64,000 nucleotides of DNA from Embleya sp040605455. Its GTDB lineage: Bacteria > Actinomycetota > Actinomycetes > Streptomycetales > Streptomycetaceae. Under the pieces are notes generated by a model. The model was given only the letters and a program-made list of their open reading frames with translations, was not told the DNA's origin and did no database searches. The number at the start of each line of letters is the position of its first letter. Positions within the stretch are counted from its first letter, which is position 1. Positions 26,492 through 35,190 of the stretch are shown piece after piece. Position numbers and translations under genes: made by a program. The stretch is taken from the NCBI RefSeq assembly GCF_040605455.1, contig NZ_JBEXCV010000018.1, forward strand, positions 21,140 to 85,139, written 5' to 3'.

Positions 26492-27543
26492 GGTTCGCGG
26501 TGTTCACCCTGGGTGCCAACGCCCCGCATGCGATCACCGGGCAGCGCGCGCCGGCGCACGAGCAGTTGGCGGACTTGGTCGAGACGGCGGCGCTGGCCGA
26601 GGAGTTGGGCTTCGACGCGTTCGGGGTGGGCGAGCGGCACGGCGAGCCGTTCCTGTCCTCGGCGCCGCCGGTGATCCTGGCGGCGGTCGCGCAGCGCACC
26701 TCGCGCATTCGGCTGTTGACCACGCTGACCGTGATCAGTGTGCTGGATCCGGTGCGGGTCGCCGAGGACTACGCGACGCTGGACCAGTTGTCGCGGGGCC
26801 GGCTGGACCTGATGGTCGGCAAGGGCAACGACCCGCGGCACTTCCCGCTGTTCGGGCTCGCCGAGGACGACCAGTGGGAGTTGCAGGAGGAGAAGTTCGA
26901 GCTACTGCGCCGGTTGTGGAGCGAGGAGAAGGTCTCCTGGTCCGGGCGCTTTCGCAGCCGGTTGCACGAAGTAACCACCTATCCCCGGCCGTTCCCGCGC
27001 CCGGACGGGCGGGCTCCGGTGATCTGGCACGGCAGCGCGACCAGCCGGGCGTCCACCGAGTTGGCCGCGAAGTGGGGCGATCCGTTGTTCACCGCGAACG
27101 GCTTCCATCCGATGGCCAAGTACGCCGACCTGATCGACCACTATCGCGAGCGCTGGGCGGCGTACGGGCGCGATCCGAACGACGCGGTGGTCGGTTCGGG
27201 CGCGGGTGGCTGCTACGTGGCGCCCACGTCGCAGGAGGCGCTGGCGCGGTATCGGCCGTACTACGACGCGTTCGCCGGGTCGGCGGCGGCGCAGCACAAT
27301 CGATCGCCGTTCACGTCGTTGGAGGACAACATCGCGAACGGCCCGGCCCTGGTGGGCAGTCCGGCGCAGATCGTGGACAAGATCGGGCGCTACCACGCGG
27401 CCTATGGGCATCAGGTACAGGCGATCGGGACGGAGGGGCTGGACCGTGCGGAACGGCGGGCGGTCCTGGAACTGTTCGCGGGCGAGGTGGCGCCCGCGCT
27501 GCGCGCCGCGCTCCCCTCGCGGGTCTGGGAGCAGGCGGCCTGA
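26488..27543 (+). CDS. LLM-class flavin-dependent oxidoreductase
   Basis: 351-residue luciferase-like monooxygenase using FMNH2 or F420. The barrel starts with MRFAVFTLGANAPH and shows FDAFGVGERHGEPF, RIRLLTTLTVISVLDP and DQLSRGRLDLMVGKGNDP, which is the family pattern. It is translationally coupled (ATGA) to the importer ATPase, so it most likely acts on the imported compound, for example oxidative C-S cleavage. The cofactor and substrate are not readable from sequence. Confidence 0.92.
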   Translation: MRFAVFTLGANAPHAITGQRAPAHEQLADLVETAALAEELGFDAFGVGERHGEPFLSSAPPVILAAVAQRTSRIRLLTTLTVISVLDPVRVAEDYATLDQLSRGRLDLMVGKGNDPRHFPLFGLAEDDQWELQEEKFELLRRLWSEEKVSWSGRFRSRLHEVTTYPRPFPRPDGRAPVIWHGSATSRASTELAAKWGDPLFTANGFHPMAKYADLIDHYRERWAAYGRDPNDAVVGSGAGGCYVAPTSQEALARYRPYYDAFAGSAAAQHNRSPFTSLEDNIANGPALVGSPAQIVDKIGRYHAAYGHQVQAIGTEGLDRAERRAVLELFAGEVAPALRAALPSRVWEQAA

Positions 27544-27798
27544 ACCCGCGGCCGGTCGTGGGCCCAAGGGTCGGTCGAGGCAATCTCGGCCAGGTCTGGG
27601 CGTGCGGCCGGCCGGCGAGCGGGCCGCAGTTGGGGCCGGTCCGGCGCATCCCGGCGGGGACGCGATCCGCCGAACCGGGCCCTGTCGCCGAGTGGGCCGC
27701 AGGTCGGCGGAGTCGAGGCCGGGGGCGTCGGGGCCGGGCGGGGGCGGGGCGGTCGGGTCGGGGGCGTCCGGCGGGGTGTGGAGATCGGCGCGATCCTC

Positions 27799-27828
27799 TT
27801 GCGGAGACGTATCCGGAGCGCGAATAAT
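27799..27828 (+). promoter_or_regulatory. Promoter of leader 2
   Basis: TTGCGG (27799-27804), an 18-bp spacer, then AATAAT (27823-27828). The implied start point is at ATG 27836, so leader 2 would be leaderless. The 290 bp between the preceding gene and here contain no other feature. Confidence 0.5.
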
Positions 27829-27835
27829 CCGAGCC

Positions 27836-27970
27836 ATGGACGGCTGCGTGTGTCACGCGGGCCCCCGCCCGGGACTGCCGAGGGCGCGGGTCCTGATTGC
27901 CGTCCACCTCCTGGTTCGCCGACACATCGACTTCCTGCGCGTGTGCAGCGCGAGTTGTCGCTCGGTCTGA
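27836..27970 (+). CDS. Cysteine leader peptide 2
   Basis: 44-codon frame starting MDGCVCHAG and ending LVRRHIDFLRVCSASCRSV. The C-terminal RRHIDFLRVCSASCR matches the actinobacterial Cys leader-peptide signature, with four Cys codons in all. It is probably leaderless. It sits 98 bp upstream of the ECM4-like transferase gene, and a GGTCCG/CGGACC stem (about 27984-28009) between them may be part of an attenuator. Confidence 0.8.
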   Translation: MDGCVCHAGPRPGLPRARVLIAVHLLVRRHIDFLRVCSASCRSV

Positions 27971-28068
27971 GCTCCACGCCACCGGTCCGCCCGCATCCGG
28001 GTCGGACCACGCCGTGCCGTGCCACCTCGACCGTTGCCACACTCATGACCTGCGCGAGGGAGACCCGT

Positions 28069-29013
28069 ATGTCCACGACACCCCCGAAGGCCGCCGGACC
28101 GATCGACTTCCGCACCCACGGGCGCTACCGCGTCCGCCACTCCGGAGCGCCACTGCCGGGCCTGGAGACCATCCGCCCGCCGATGCAGCGCTTTCGCGGC
28201 CGGATCGGCGCCGGGTTTCGGGCCGAGGTCAACCGCTACCACCTCTACCTGTGCCTGGCCTGCCCGCGTTCGCTGCGGGTGGCCATCACGCGCGATCTCG
28301 CGGGCCTGGCCGAGGTCGTGGGCACCACGCTGGTGGATCCGGTCCGGGACGGGCGCGGCTGGGCGTTTCGGGACGGGGACGGTCACGGCCTGGACCCCAA
28401 CGGCGGGTTCGCGTTCCTGCGCGAGGCGTACGAGGCGACCGAGTACCACTACGACGGCCCGGTGACCGTGCCGGTGTTGTGGGACCGGTGGAGCGGACGC
28501 ATCGTCAGCAACCACGCGCCGCACATCCTGCGCGACCTGGCCACCGGTTTCGGCGGCGGCGACGCGCTCTACCCCGCAGAGCGGCGTGAGGAACTGTGCG
28601 CGTTGGAAACCCTGTTCGAGGAGGACATCACCGACGCCGCACAGCGTGCCGGGCGGGCCTCGGCGGGCCCACGGCGGGCCGAGGCGATGAGCACCGTGTC
28701 GGCGACCCTGGCGATGGCCGAACGGCGGCTCGCGGCACGGCCGTTCCTGCTGGGTGACACGCTCACCGCGGCGGACGTGCAGTTGTGGACCACGCTCGTG
28801 CATCTGGACGCGGTGCACAAGCGGCACCTGGACGCCCAGGACGTACATCGGCTCGCGGCGCACCCGCATCTGTGGGCGTATGCACGGCGGTTGAACCTGA
28901 TCCCGGCGTTCCGCGACAACCTGCGATTGGAGCACATCGCCCGAAACCACCGGAGCCACTGTCGTGGTCCGGCGGCTTCGGGTGTCTCGATCGCGCTCAA
29001 CGACTGGAGCTGA
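28069..29013 (+). CDS. ECM4/glutathionyl-hydroquinone-reductase-like thiol transferase 1
   Basis: 314-residue protein of the omega-class GST/ECM4 family, which removes a thiol adduct (glutathionyl in proteobacteria) from quinones. The thioredoxin-like half contains RYHLYLCLACPRS: the catalytic Cys (about 65) is kept but the usual CPWAH is CPRSL. WAFRDGDG, FLREAYEATEYHY, VPVLWDRWSGRIVSNHA and C-terminal FLLGDTLTAADVQLW are all family landmarks. Actinobacteria use mycothiol, so the adduct may be mycothiol or another thiol (inference). ATG 28069 has GAGGGAG upstream. It is preceded by Cys leader 2. Confidence 0.88.
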   Translation: MSTTPPKAAGPIDFRTHGRYRVRHSGAPLPGLETIRPPMQRFRGRIGAGFRAEVNRYHLYLCLACPRSLRVAITRDLAGLAEVVGTTLVDPVRDGRGWAFRDGDGHGLDPNGGFAFLREAYEATEYHYDGPVTVPVLWDRWSGRIVSNHAPHILRDLATGFGGGDALYPAERREELCALETLFEEDITDAAQRAGRASAGPRRAEAMSTVSATLAMAERRLAARPFLLGDTLTAADVQLWTTLVHLDAVHKRHLDAQDVHRLAAHPHLWAYARRLNLIPAFRDNLRLEHIARNHRSHCRGPAASGVSIALNDWS

Positions 29014-29126
29014 TCCGGCCGGCGCGGCGGTGTGGGGCCGGGGAGCGAAGGCGCGCTGCGACCTTCGGCGCTCACACCGCCGGTCGGTACGGGCTCGGGC
29101 CTTCGGCGCTCACAGCGCTTCGGCGC

Positions 29127-30566
29127 TCACACCGCCACGTCGGTGCGGTGCGCGCCGGCCGGGCGCGGCGCCGGCAGGCGCAGGTGTTCGCGCAGCGTGC
29201 TGCCCTCGTATTCGCTGCGGAAGACGCCGCGTTCCTGGAGGATCGGCACCACTTGGTCGACGAACTCGTCCAGGCCGGCCGGGGTCAGGTGCGGGACCAG
29301 GATGAAGCCGTCGCTCGCGCCGTCGCGTACGTGCACCTCCATCCGGTCCGCGACGTGTTCGGCGGTGCCGATGAACGTCTGTCGGGCGGCCACCTCGATC
29401 ACTACCTCGCGCAGGCTCAATCCTCCCTTGGTCGCTGCAAGTTCGCGCCAGCTGCGAGCCAGCTCCAGCGGGTCGCCGCCGGTGCGGACCCGACCTCGGG
29501 CGATCGAGGTGCCATCGGTGACCGGGTCGAAGTCCGGGAGCGGGCCGTCCGGGTCCAGTTCGGACAAGTCTCGGCCCCACACCTGTTCGACGAACTGGAT
29601 CGCGTTTTGCGGACTGACCTGTTGCCGACGGATCCAGGCGGCCTTGTCCTGGGCCTCCTCGGCGGTCGCGCCGATCACCGCGGTGACCGCGGGCAGGATC
29701 TTCAGCTCGTCAGGACTTCGCCCGTGCCGGGCCGCGCGACCCTTCATGTCCGCGTAGAAGGCCCGGCCCGCCTCGTATTCGCCGTGCCGGGAAAAGATCA
29801 CGTCCGCCTGTGCGGCGCCGAATTCACGGCCGTCCTCGGAGTCGCCGGCTTGGATCAGCACCGGCCGGCCCTGCGGGCCACGCGGCACGGTGAAGCGGCC
29901 CTCGATGGCGAAATGCAGTCCGTGGTAGTCGAATCGACCGGCGTCGGAAGCCGCGAACACGCCGCCCTCGGTGTCGGCGACGTGCGCGTCCGGGGCCCAG
30001 CTGTCCCACAGCGTGCGGGCCGCCCCGACGAACTCGATGGCCCGCTCGTAGCGTTCCTCGCGCGGCAGGAAGCCGCCGCGGCGGAAATTCTCCCCTGTCC
30101 AGGCGTCCGGCGAGGTGACCACGTTCCAGGCCGCGCGGCCGCTGCTGAGATGGTCGAGGGAGGCGATCTTGCGGGCGAGTTCGTACGGCTCGTTGTAGGT
30201 GGCGGTGGCGGTGGCGGCCAGGCCGATTCGGTCGGTGATCGCGGCGAGTGCCGCCAGCACGGTGAGTGCGTCCGGGCGGCCGGCGACGTCCAACTCAAGG
30301 ATGGTGCCATGGTGTTCGCGCAGTCGCTGCCCCTCGGCCAGGAAGAAGAAGTCGAACCTGCCGCGCTCGGCGGTGCGCGCGAGGTGCTCGAACGAGTCGA
30401 AGTCGATCTGACTGCCCGAGCGCGGATCGCTCCACACGGTGGTGCTGTTGACGCCGGGGAAGTGCGCGGCGAGGTGGATGCGGGTGCGGGGGCGGTGCCC
30501 CGAACCGCGGGATTGGGGGCTTCGGGACGAGGGGCTGGTGGGGTGGGGGCTGGTGGGGTGGGGCAT
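29127..30566 (-). CDS. NtaA/SnaA/DszA-family FMN-dependent monooxygenase A
   Basis: 479-residue flavin monooxygenase of the family that desulfurises dibenzothiophene sulfone (DszA) or oxidises nitrilotriacetate (NtaA). Family motifs are IHLAAHFPGVNSTTVW, FDSFEHLARTAERGRFDFFF, SGRAAWNVVTSPDAW, GPQGRPVLIQAGDSEDGREF and PHLTPAGLDEFVDQVVPILQ. The first 25 residues are low complexity (PHPTSP repeats). The start ATG 30566 is 13 bp after the stop of the next gene, with GAGGAGA upstream. It is the last gene of the leader-4 operon with SsuE; the oxygenase would use its FMNH2. Confidence 0.93.
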   Translation of the reverse strand: MPHPTSPHPTSPSSRSPQSRGSGHRPRTRIHLAAHFPGVNSTTVWSDPRSGSQIDFDSFEHLARTAERGRFDFFFLAEGQRLREHHGTILELDVAGRPDALTVLAALAAITDRIGLAATATATYNEPYELARKIASLDHLSSGRAAWNVVTSPDAWTGENFRRGGFLPREERYERAIEFVGAARTLWDSWAPDAHVADTEGGVFAASDAGRFDYHGLHFAIEGRFTVPRGPQGRPVLIQAGDSEDGREFGAAQADVIFSRHGEYEAGRAFYADMKGRAARHGRSPDELKILPAVTAVIGATAEEAQDKAAWIRRQQVSPQNAIQFVEQVWGRDLSELDPDGPLPDFDPVTDGTSIARGRVRTGGDPLELARSWRELAATKGGLSLREVVIEVAARQTFIGTAEHVADRMEVHVRDGASDGFILVPHLTPAGLDEFVDQVVPILQERGVFRSEYEGSTLREHLRLPAPRPAGAHRTDVAV

Positions 30567-30579
30567 CGGCGACCTCTCC

Positions 30580-31707
30580 TCAGGTCCGGGCGTAGCGGTT
30601 GGCGGGCAGCGGCAGGCCGAGGTGTCCGCGCAGAGTGCCGGCGGTGTACGCCTCCCGGACCAGGCCGCGTTCGCGCAGGAGTGGCACCAGGTCCTCGACG
30701 ATTCGGTCCAGGTCGTACGGCAACACGCCCGGGAGGAGCGTGAAGCCGTCGACCGCGCCGCCGACATACCACCCGGCGAGGCGGTCCGCGAGGGCCTGGG
30801 GGGTACCGGTGAAGGAGAGCCCGCCCGGGACCGGGACGTCCGAGCGTGCGTCGAGGAGGCTGCGTTCGCGGCGGGCATCCGAGTCGGTCGCGGCCAGGTA
30901 CACGGTGATCTCGGCGAGCACCCGAAGTTCGCCGGGGTCGCGCTCGTTGCCCTCGGCGATGGCGTGCGCGCGCTCGCGCAGTCGATGGGCCTCGTCGGGC
31001 CCGGACGCGTCGACGAAGAGCACATCGGCGAAGCGCGCGGCGATCTCCAGCGTGTCGGGGCCGTCCACGGTGATCCCGGTCACCGGCCGGCCCTGCGGCG
31101 GGCGCGGCGTGATGGAGGGGCCGCGGACGTCGAAGTAGGTGCCCTCGAAGTCGACGTAGTGCAGTTTGTTCCGGTCCAGGAACCGGCTTGTGGCCACGTC
31201 GCGGATGATCGCGTCGTCCTCCCAGCTGTCCCACAGCCGACCGACCACGTCCACGAATTCGGCTTGCTCGTCGCTGAGTTCACCGGCCGGGGCGACCGGT
31301 TTACGGCCGAAGTGGCGGGCCTCGGCGACGGTTCGGGAGGGCTGGGGCCACCAGCCGGCGCGGCCTCGGCTGACGTGGTCGAGGGTGGCGATCGAGGTGG
31401 ATACGTGGAACGGCTCGGTGTGGGTGGTGGTCGCGGCCGGGATCAGGCCGATCGAGCCGGTCACGGGGGCCAGCCGTGCGGCCACCGAAACCGCGTCGAG
31501 GCGGCCCGGTATCCGGGCGGAGGGAGGCCCGAGCGAGTCGTCGAGTCGGACGAAGTCGAGCAGGCCGCGTTCGGCGGTGCGGGCCAGCTCGACCCAATAG
31601 CGCGGATCGAACAGTTCGGCGGGGCGGGCATACGGCGAGCGCCACGCGGCGGGGTGCCGGCCCGCGCCGTCGAGCGCGACACCGAGGTGGAGGTGGCCGG
31701 TGGTCAT
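30580..31707 (-). CDS. NtaA/DszA-family FMN-dependent monooxygenase B
   Basis: 375-residue second monooxygenase of the same superfamily. Features are HLHLGVALDGAGRHPAAW, YWVELARTAERGLLDFV, TSIATLDHVSRGRAGWWPQP and PQGRPVTGITVDGPDTLEIA. It is shorter than monooxygenase A and lacks some insertions. ATG 31707 has GGGAG 6 nt upstream; the ATG four codons earlier does not. It lies between ssuE-like and monooxygenase A genes, with 70- and 13-bp gaps. Confidence 0.92.
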   Translation of the reverse strand: MTTGHLHLGVALDGAGRHPAAWRSPYARPAELFDPRYWVELARTAERGLLDFVRLDDSLGPPSARIPGRLDAVSVAARLAPVTGSIGLIPAATTTHTEPFHVSTSIATLDHVSRGRAGWWPQPSRTVAEARHFGRKPVAPAGELSDEQAEFVDVVGRLWDSWEDDAIIRDVATSRFLDRNKLHYVDFEGTYFDVRGPSITPRPPQGRPVTGITVDGPDTLEIAARFADVLFVDASGPDEAHRLRERAHAIAEGNERDPGELRVLAEITVYLAATDSDARRERSLLDARSDVPVPGGLSFTGTPQALADRLAGWYVGGAVDGFTLLPGVLPYDLDRIVEDLVPLLRERGLVREAYTAGTLRGHLGLPLPANRYART

Positions 31708-31777
31708 GCGAACTCCCATGTCGTACGGGCGGGTCGGCCCCGACCGGTCGGCGGGCGGGTGCGCCGACCGGTGCGGG

Positions 31778-32311
31778 TCAGGCGACGGCGGCGGGGCGGC
31801 GCAGCCGCGCGGAGAACGCGTCGGCGAGTTCCTCCAACGGCGCGACGCCCTCGGCTTCGATCCCGCCCTCGGCGGAGACGAACCGCTCGTGTACGAACCA
31901 GCCCTGTGCGACGTGGTCGGCGCCGAGCGAGGTCAGCACCGGGCGCAGCGCGTAGTCGAGCGCCAGGACGTGCGCGGGGGTGCCGCCGGTGAGCACCGGC
32001 AGGATCTCCTTGCCACGTAGCGCGAACTGCGGGAGCACGTCCAGGAACGTCTTGAGCACGCCGCTGTAGGCGGCCTTGTAGACCGGGCTGGCGATCACGA
32101 GCGCGTCGGCGTCGGCGACCCGGGCCAGGGCGGCGCGCAGGTCCGGGTCGGCGAAGTCGGCGTGCAGCAGTGCCTGGGCGGGCAGGTCGCGCACGGCGAG
32201 GATGGACACGTCGTGTCCGTCGGCGGTCAACCGGGCGGCGACGTGGCGGGCGACGACGCCGGTGCGCGAGGTCGCGGAGGGGCTGCCCCATACGGTCAGG
32301 ACGGTTGCCAT
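31778..32311 (-). CDS. NADPH-dependent FMN reductase, SsuE/MsuE type
   Basis: 177-residue flavodoxin-fold reductase that supplies FMNH2 to two-component monooxygenases of sulfonate use. The phosphate-binding loop is GSPSATSRTG (about 9-18). ASPVYKAAYSGVLKTFLD and LPVLTGGTPAHVLALDYALR are hallmarks of the SsuE group. It is the first structural gene downstream of Cys leader 4 and in operon with two monooxygenases, the expected partners. Confidence 0.94.
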   Translation of the reverse strand: MATVLTVWGSPSATSRTGVVARHVAARLTADGHDVSILAVRDLPAQALLHADFADPDLRAALARVADADALVIASPVYKAAYSGVLKTFLDVLPQFALRGKEILPVLTGGTPAHVLALDYALRPVLTSLGADHVAQGWFVHERFVSAEGGIEAEGVAPLEELADAFSARLRRPAAVA

Positions 32312-32762
32312 GGGTTACCTCGGTTCAGGGTGGTTCGGGTGATGGTTCCGGGGTGGCGCAGGGGTTGAATCCGAGTGCCGGTGGCGCCGGTGATTGGTGG
32401 TGCGGTCCGCGTGATGCGCCGGGTTGCCGTGTGATCGGCCGCGAAGGCGGTCGGTCTCGACGGGAGGTGCACCCCGTCGACCTCTTCGGTCGTGTCGGCC
32501 CCGTCGCCGTTCCCGCCGCCGTCCGCCACTTCGATCTCGGTGGACAGCGGGATCGGAAGCGAACGGTCGGAGGCGACCGGGTCGGTCGGGGGATCTCGCT
32601 CGGCGGGAGATCGCTCCCACCGGCTGCGGGGTGGGGCGCTGCGGGCAGTCGGCGAACGGTCGGTCCGGTGCCGTGGCGTACCTGGGTACGTGTGGGGCGC
32701 CGGCCGGCGTTCGGTCCCGATCGAGGGGACGCCGACGGCGCGGCCTGGGCCGCGCGCTTTGG
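32312..32762. other. Long leader between leader 4 and ssuE-like gene, with attenuator-like hairpin
   Basis: 451 bp without a gene. Immediately after the leader-4 stop, GCGCGGC (32738-32744) pairs with GCCGCGC (32749-32755) across a 4-nt loop, a candidate attenuator on the minus strand. The rest is GC-rich and I see no other structured element by eye. Confidence 0.5.
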
Positions 32763-32843
32763 TCAGCTACAACAGGCGGCGCTGGTGACACGCCCGAGGT
32801 CGATGTGGAGGCGGGCGGACAGCAGCCAACCGGCGGTGGACAT
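32763..32843 (-). CDS. Cysteine leader peptide 4 (minus strand)
   Basis: 26-codon frame MSTAGWLLSARLHIDLGRVTSAACCS. The part RLHIDLGRVTSAACC fits the same signature as the three plus-strand leaders and ends with two adjacent Cys codons just before the stop. It is transcribed toward the SsuE/monooxygenase operon. Its start is 183 bp from the divergent start of leader 3. Confidence 0.8.
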   Translation of the reverse strand: MSTAGWLLSARLHIDLGRVTSAACCS

Positions 32844-32989
32844 GACCGCCCCGTCGCTGCGTCGCGCGTGATGCGCCACCGGGATCCCCTCGCTGGGCCG
32901 TGGCGGAACGCCACGGCAAGTTGTTCCGGAACTTAACCCGCCGGGCGGTGCTCGGTCAATTGCTCGAAGGCGACCGCGACGGTTCGACA

Positions 32990-33019
32990 TTGACAACTCG
33001 TCAGACGGCTCCGTAGCGT
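32990..33019 (+). promoter_or_regulatory. Promoter of leader 3
   Basis: Consensus TTGACA (32990-32995), an 18-bp spacer and TAGCGT (33014-33019). The start point falls on GTG 33027, so the leader is leaderless. Confidence 0.7.
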
Positions 33020-33026
33020 CGACGTC

Positions 33027-33110
33027 GTGAGCCTCGACCTCTTCCTCGTGTCGTGCCGCCCCATCGACCTGTGTCGTGTGGCCGGCGGGCTGTGTCGTAC
33101 CCGCGGCTGA
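33027..33110 (+). CDS. Cysteine leader peptide 3
   Basis: 27-codon frame starting VSLDLFLVSC and continuing CRPIDLCRVAGGLCRTRG. It matches the leader signature (R-P-I-D-L-x-R-V...C-R) with three Cys codons. It has the best promoter of the four leaders. A CCGGAT/ATCCGG stem (33163-33179) lies in the 181-bp gap before the FAD-protein gene, which itself has a strong AGGGGAGAG ribosome site. Confidence 0.82.
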   Translation: MSLDLFLVSCRPIDLCRVAGGLCRTRG

Positions 33111-33291
33111 TCTCGCCGCCGCGCCCCTCGGTCCTGTGCGCCGGGGAATCCCGAGCATCCGCCCGGATCGCGCATCCGGCCTTGTGGCGTAAGGCCCTTC
33201 CTACCCGCTGAACCAGCATCTCGGCGTGCCCGTATCCGGGCGCCGGGTGACGGTTCGCGTTCTTCTGCCGTACCCCCACGAGGGGAGAGCC

Positions 33292-35190
33292 ATGCCCGAC
33301 CATCCGTCCGGCCGTCTCCGCCCAGTCGCCGTCTGCATCGTCGGCGCGGGTCCCGGTGGCGCGTCCGTTCTCGAACGCCTCCTGGCCAACGTCCCCGAGT
33401 TGCTCGGTGACCGTCCGCTGCACGTGCATGTCGTCGACCCCTACCCACCGGGTGCGGGTCGGGTGTGGCGGCGGGCCCAGTCGCCGCTGCTGTGGGCGAA
33501 TTCGTTGGCCGCCGACATCACGCTGTTCACCGACGAGGTGTCCACGATCGAGGGGCCGATCCGGCCGGGACCCTCGCTGGCCGAGTGGGCCGCGGCCCGC
33601 ACCGACGAGCTGCGCGAGGATCGGGACGCCGCCGAACCGGAGCCGTTTGCGGCGGAGTTGGCCGCGTGCGGGCCGACCTCGTTCCCGTCCCGGCCATTGC
33701 TCAGCACGTATCTGGCCTGGTTCTTCCGCACCACCGTCGAGGGGGCGCCGGCCAACGTGCGGGTGATCGTGCATCAGACGGCGGTCGTGGACATCACCGA
33801 CGGGCCGCGCCGACAGCGGGTCCAGTTGGCCGGGCGACGGCCATCGCTCCAGGTGGACGCGGTAATCCTGGCCCAGGGGCACTTGGACGCCGAACCGACA
33901 GCGGAGGAACGCGAGCAGATCAGGTTCGCCCGCCGGCACGGACTCGCGTACATCCCGACCGGGTACACCGCCGATCTGGACCTGGACGCGCTGCGCCCGG
34001 GCGAGCCGGTACTGGTGCGCGGCATCGGGTTGGCCTTCGTCGACCTGATGGTGCGGTTGAGCCACGGTCGCGGTGGCATGTTCGAGCGGGACGCGGCGGG
34101 TGTGCTGCGCTATCGGGCCTCCGGGCGCGAGCCGCTGCTGCTTGCGGCCTCGCGCCGCGGCGTGCCGTACCGGTCCAAGACCGGTTACCCATGGACGGGT
34201 GAACGGCCGCCTCTGCCAAGGCACTTCACTGTCGAGGCGGCCCGGGCAACGGCAGATGTCTGGCCGTTGATCGGCAAGGAGTTGGCGGGTGCGCACTATC
34301 ACCGGCTGTTCACCGCGCACGGCGAGCGCACCACGATGGAATGGGCGGAGTTCGACGCGGAGTTCGCGGCGGCGGCCGATCCGAGCGAGTTGATCGCGCG
34401 CGCGGTGCCGGATCCGGCCGACCGGTTCGACCGGGCGCTGTTGGACCGGCCGGTGCAGGGGCGGCCGTTCGCCGACCAGGACGCGCTCCAGGAATGGATG
34501 CACGCGCACATCGAGGCCGACCTGACCCGCCGGCACGATCCCGCGTACAGCCAGGATCTAGCCGTTATACACGCGCTGTTGAGCGTGTACGGGGTGGTGC
34601 TCCGGCTTCAGGACGCGGGTGATCCGGTGCCGGATCCGGCCCGGTTGCTCGGCTTCTTCAGCTATCTGGCCAGTGGCCCGCCGGGGCCGCGTCTGGAGGA
34701 GTTGCTCGCCTTGGCCCGGGCCGGGGTGATCCGCTTCCTCGGCGAGGATGTCGAGATAGCCGGCGACGACGACTCGGGCGACTGGCGGGCGAGCAGTCCG
34801 AGTCTGCCGGGCGTGCGGGTGCACGCCCGCGCGCTGGTGGAGGCCCGGTTGCCCGATCCGTCGCTGAAGCGCACCCGGGACGCGCTGTTGCGCCGACTGG
34901 CCGCGCGGGGCGAGGCGTCCACGGATTCCGCGGGCCGGCTGAACACGCGTGCGGGCGATCGTCGGGTGGTGAACGTGCACGGCGACGCGCATCCGGGTCG
35001 GTTCGCGGTCGGCCACGGCGTGGCGGGCGGCGCCGGGAGCGCGGGGTTCTCCCGGCCCCGCTTCGACGCGCCGGCGTTTCGGGTCAACGACGCGTTGGTT
35101 CGGGGCGTGTTGGATCATCTGCGGGAGATCGGACCCGCCACTGATCGCACTCTCGATCGGCTGGAACTTGTAACAGGAGCCACCCAGTGA
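33292..35190 (+). CDS. FAD/NAD(P)-binding protein (flavin-dependent oxidase/monooxygenase-like)
   Basis: 632-residue protein with an N-terminal dinucleotide-binding fold VCIVGAGPGGASVLERLL (about 14-31) and the FAD_NAD_binding-type motif WRRAQSPLLWANSLAADIT. The region LVRGIGLAFVDLMVRLSHGR could be the second nucleotide-binding motif. The reaction is unknown. It is first in an operon controlled by Cys leader 3 and its stop overlaps a start of an ECM4-like transferase, so oxidation may be coupled to thiol-adduct removal (inference). Confidence 0.82.
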   Translation: MPDHPSGRLRPVAVCIVGAGPGGASVLERLLANVPELLGDRPLHVHVVDPYPPGAGRVWRRAQSPLLWANSLAADITLFTDEVSTIEGPIRPGPSLAEWAAARTDELREDRDAAEPEPFAAELAACGPTSFPSRPLLSTYLAWFFRTTVEGAPANVRVIVHQTAVVDITDGPRRQRVQLAGRRPSLQVDAVILAQGHLDAEPTAEEREQIRFARRHGLAYIPTGYTADLDLDALRPGEPVLVRGIGLAFVDLMVRLSHGRGGMFERDAAGVLRYRASGREPLLLAASRRGVPYRSKTGYPWTGERPPLPRHFTVEAARATADVWPLIGKELAGAHYHRLFTAHGERTTMEWAEFDAEFAAAADPSELIARAVPDPADRFDRALLDRPVQGRPFADQDALQEWMHAHIEADLTRRHDPAYSQDLAVIHALLSVYGVVLRLQDAGDPVPDPARLLGFFSYLASGPPGPRLEELLALARAGVIRFLGEDVEIAGDDDSGDWRASSPSLPGVRVHARALVEARLPDPSLKRTRDALLRRLAARGEASTDSAGRLNTRAGDRRVVNVHGDAHPGRFAVGHGVAGGAGSAGFSRPRFDAPAFRVNDALVRGVLDHLREIGPATDRTLDRLELVTGATQ

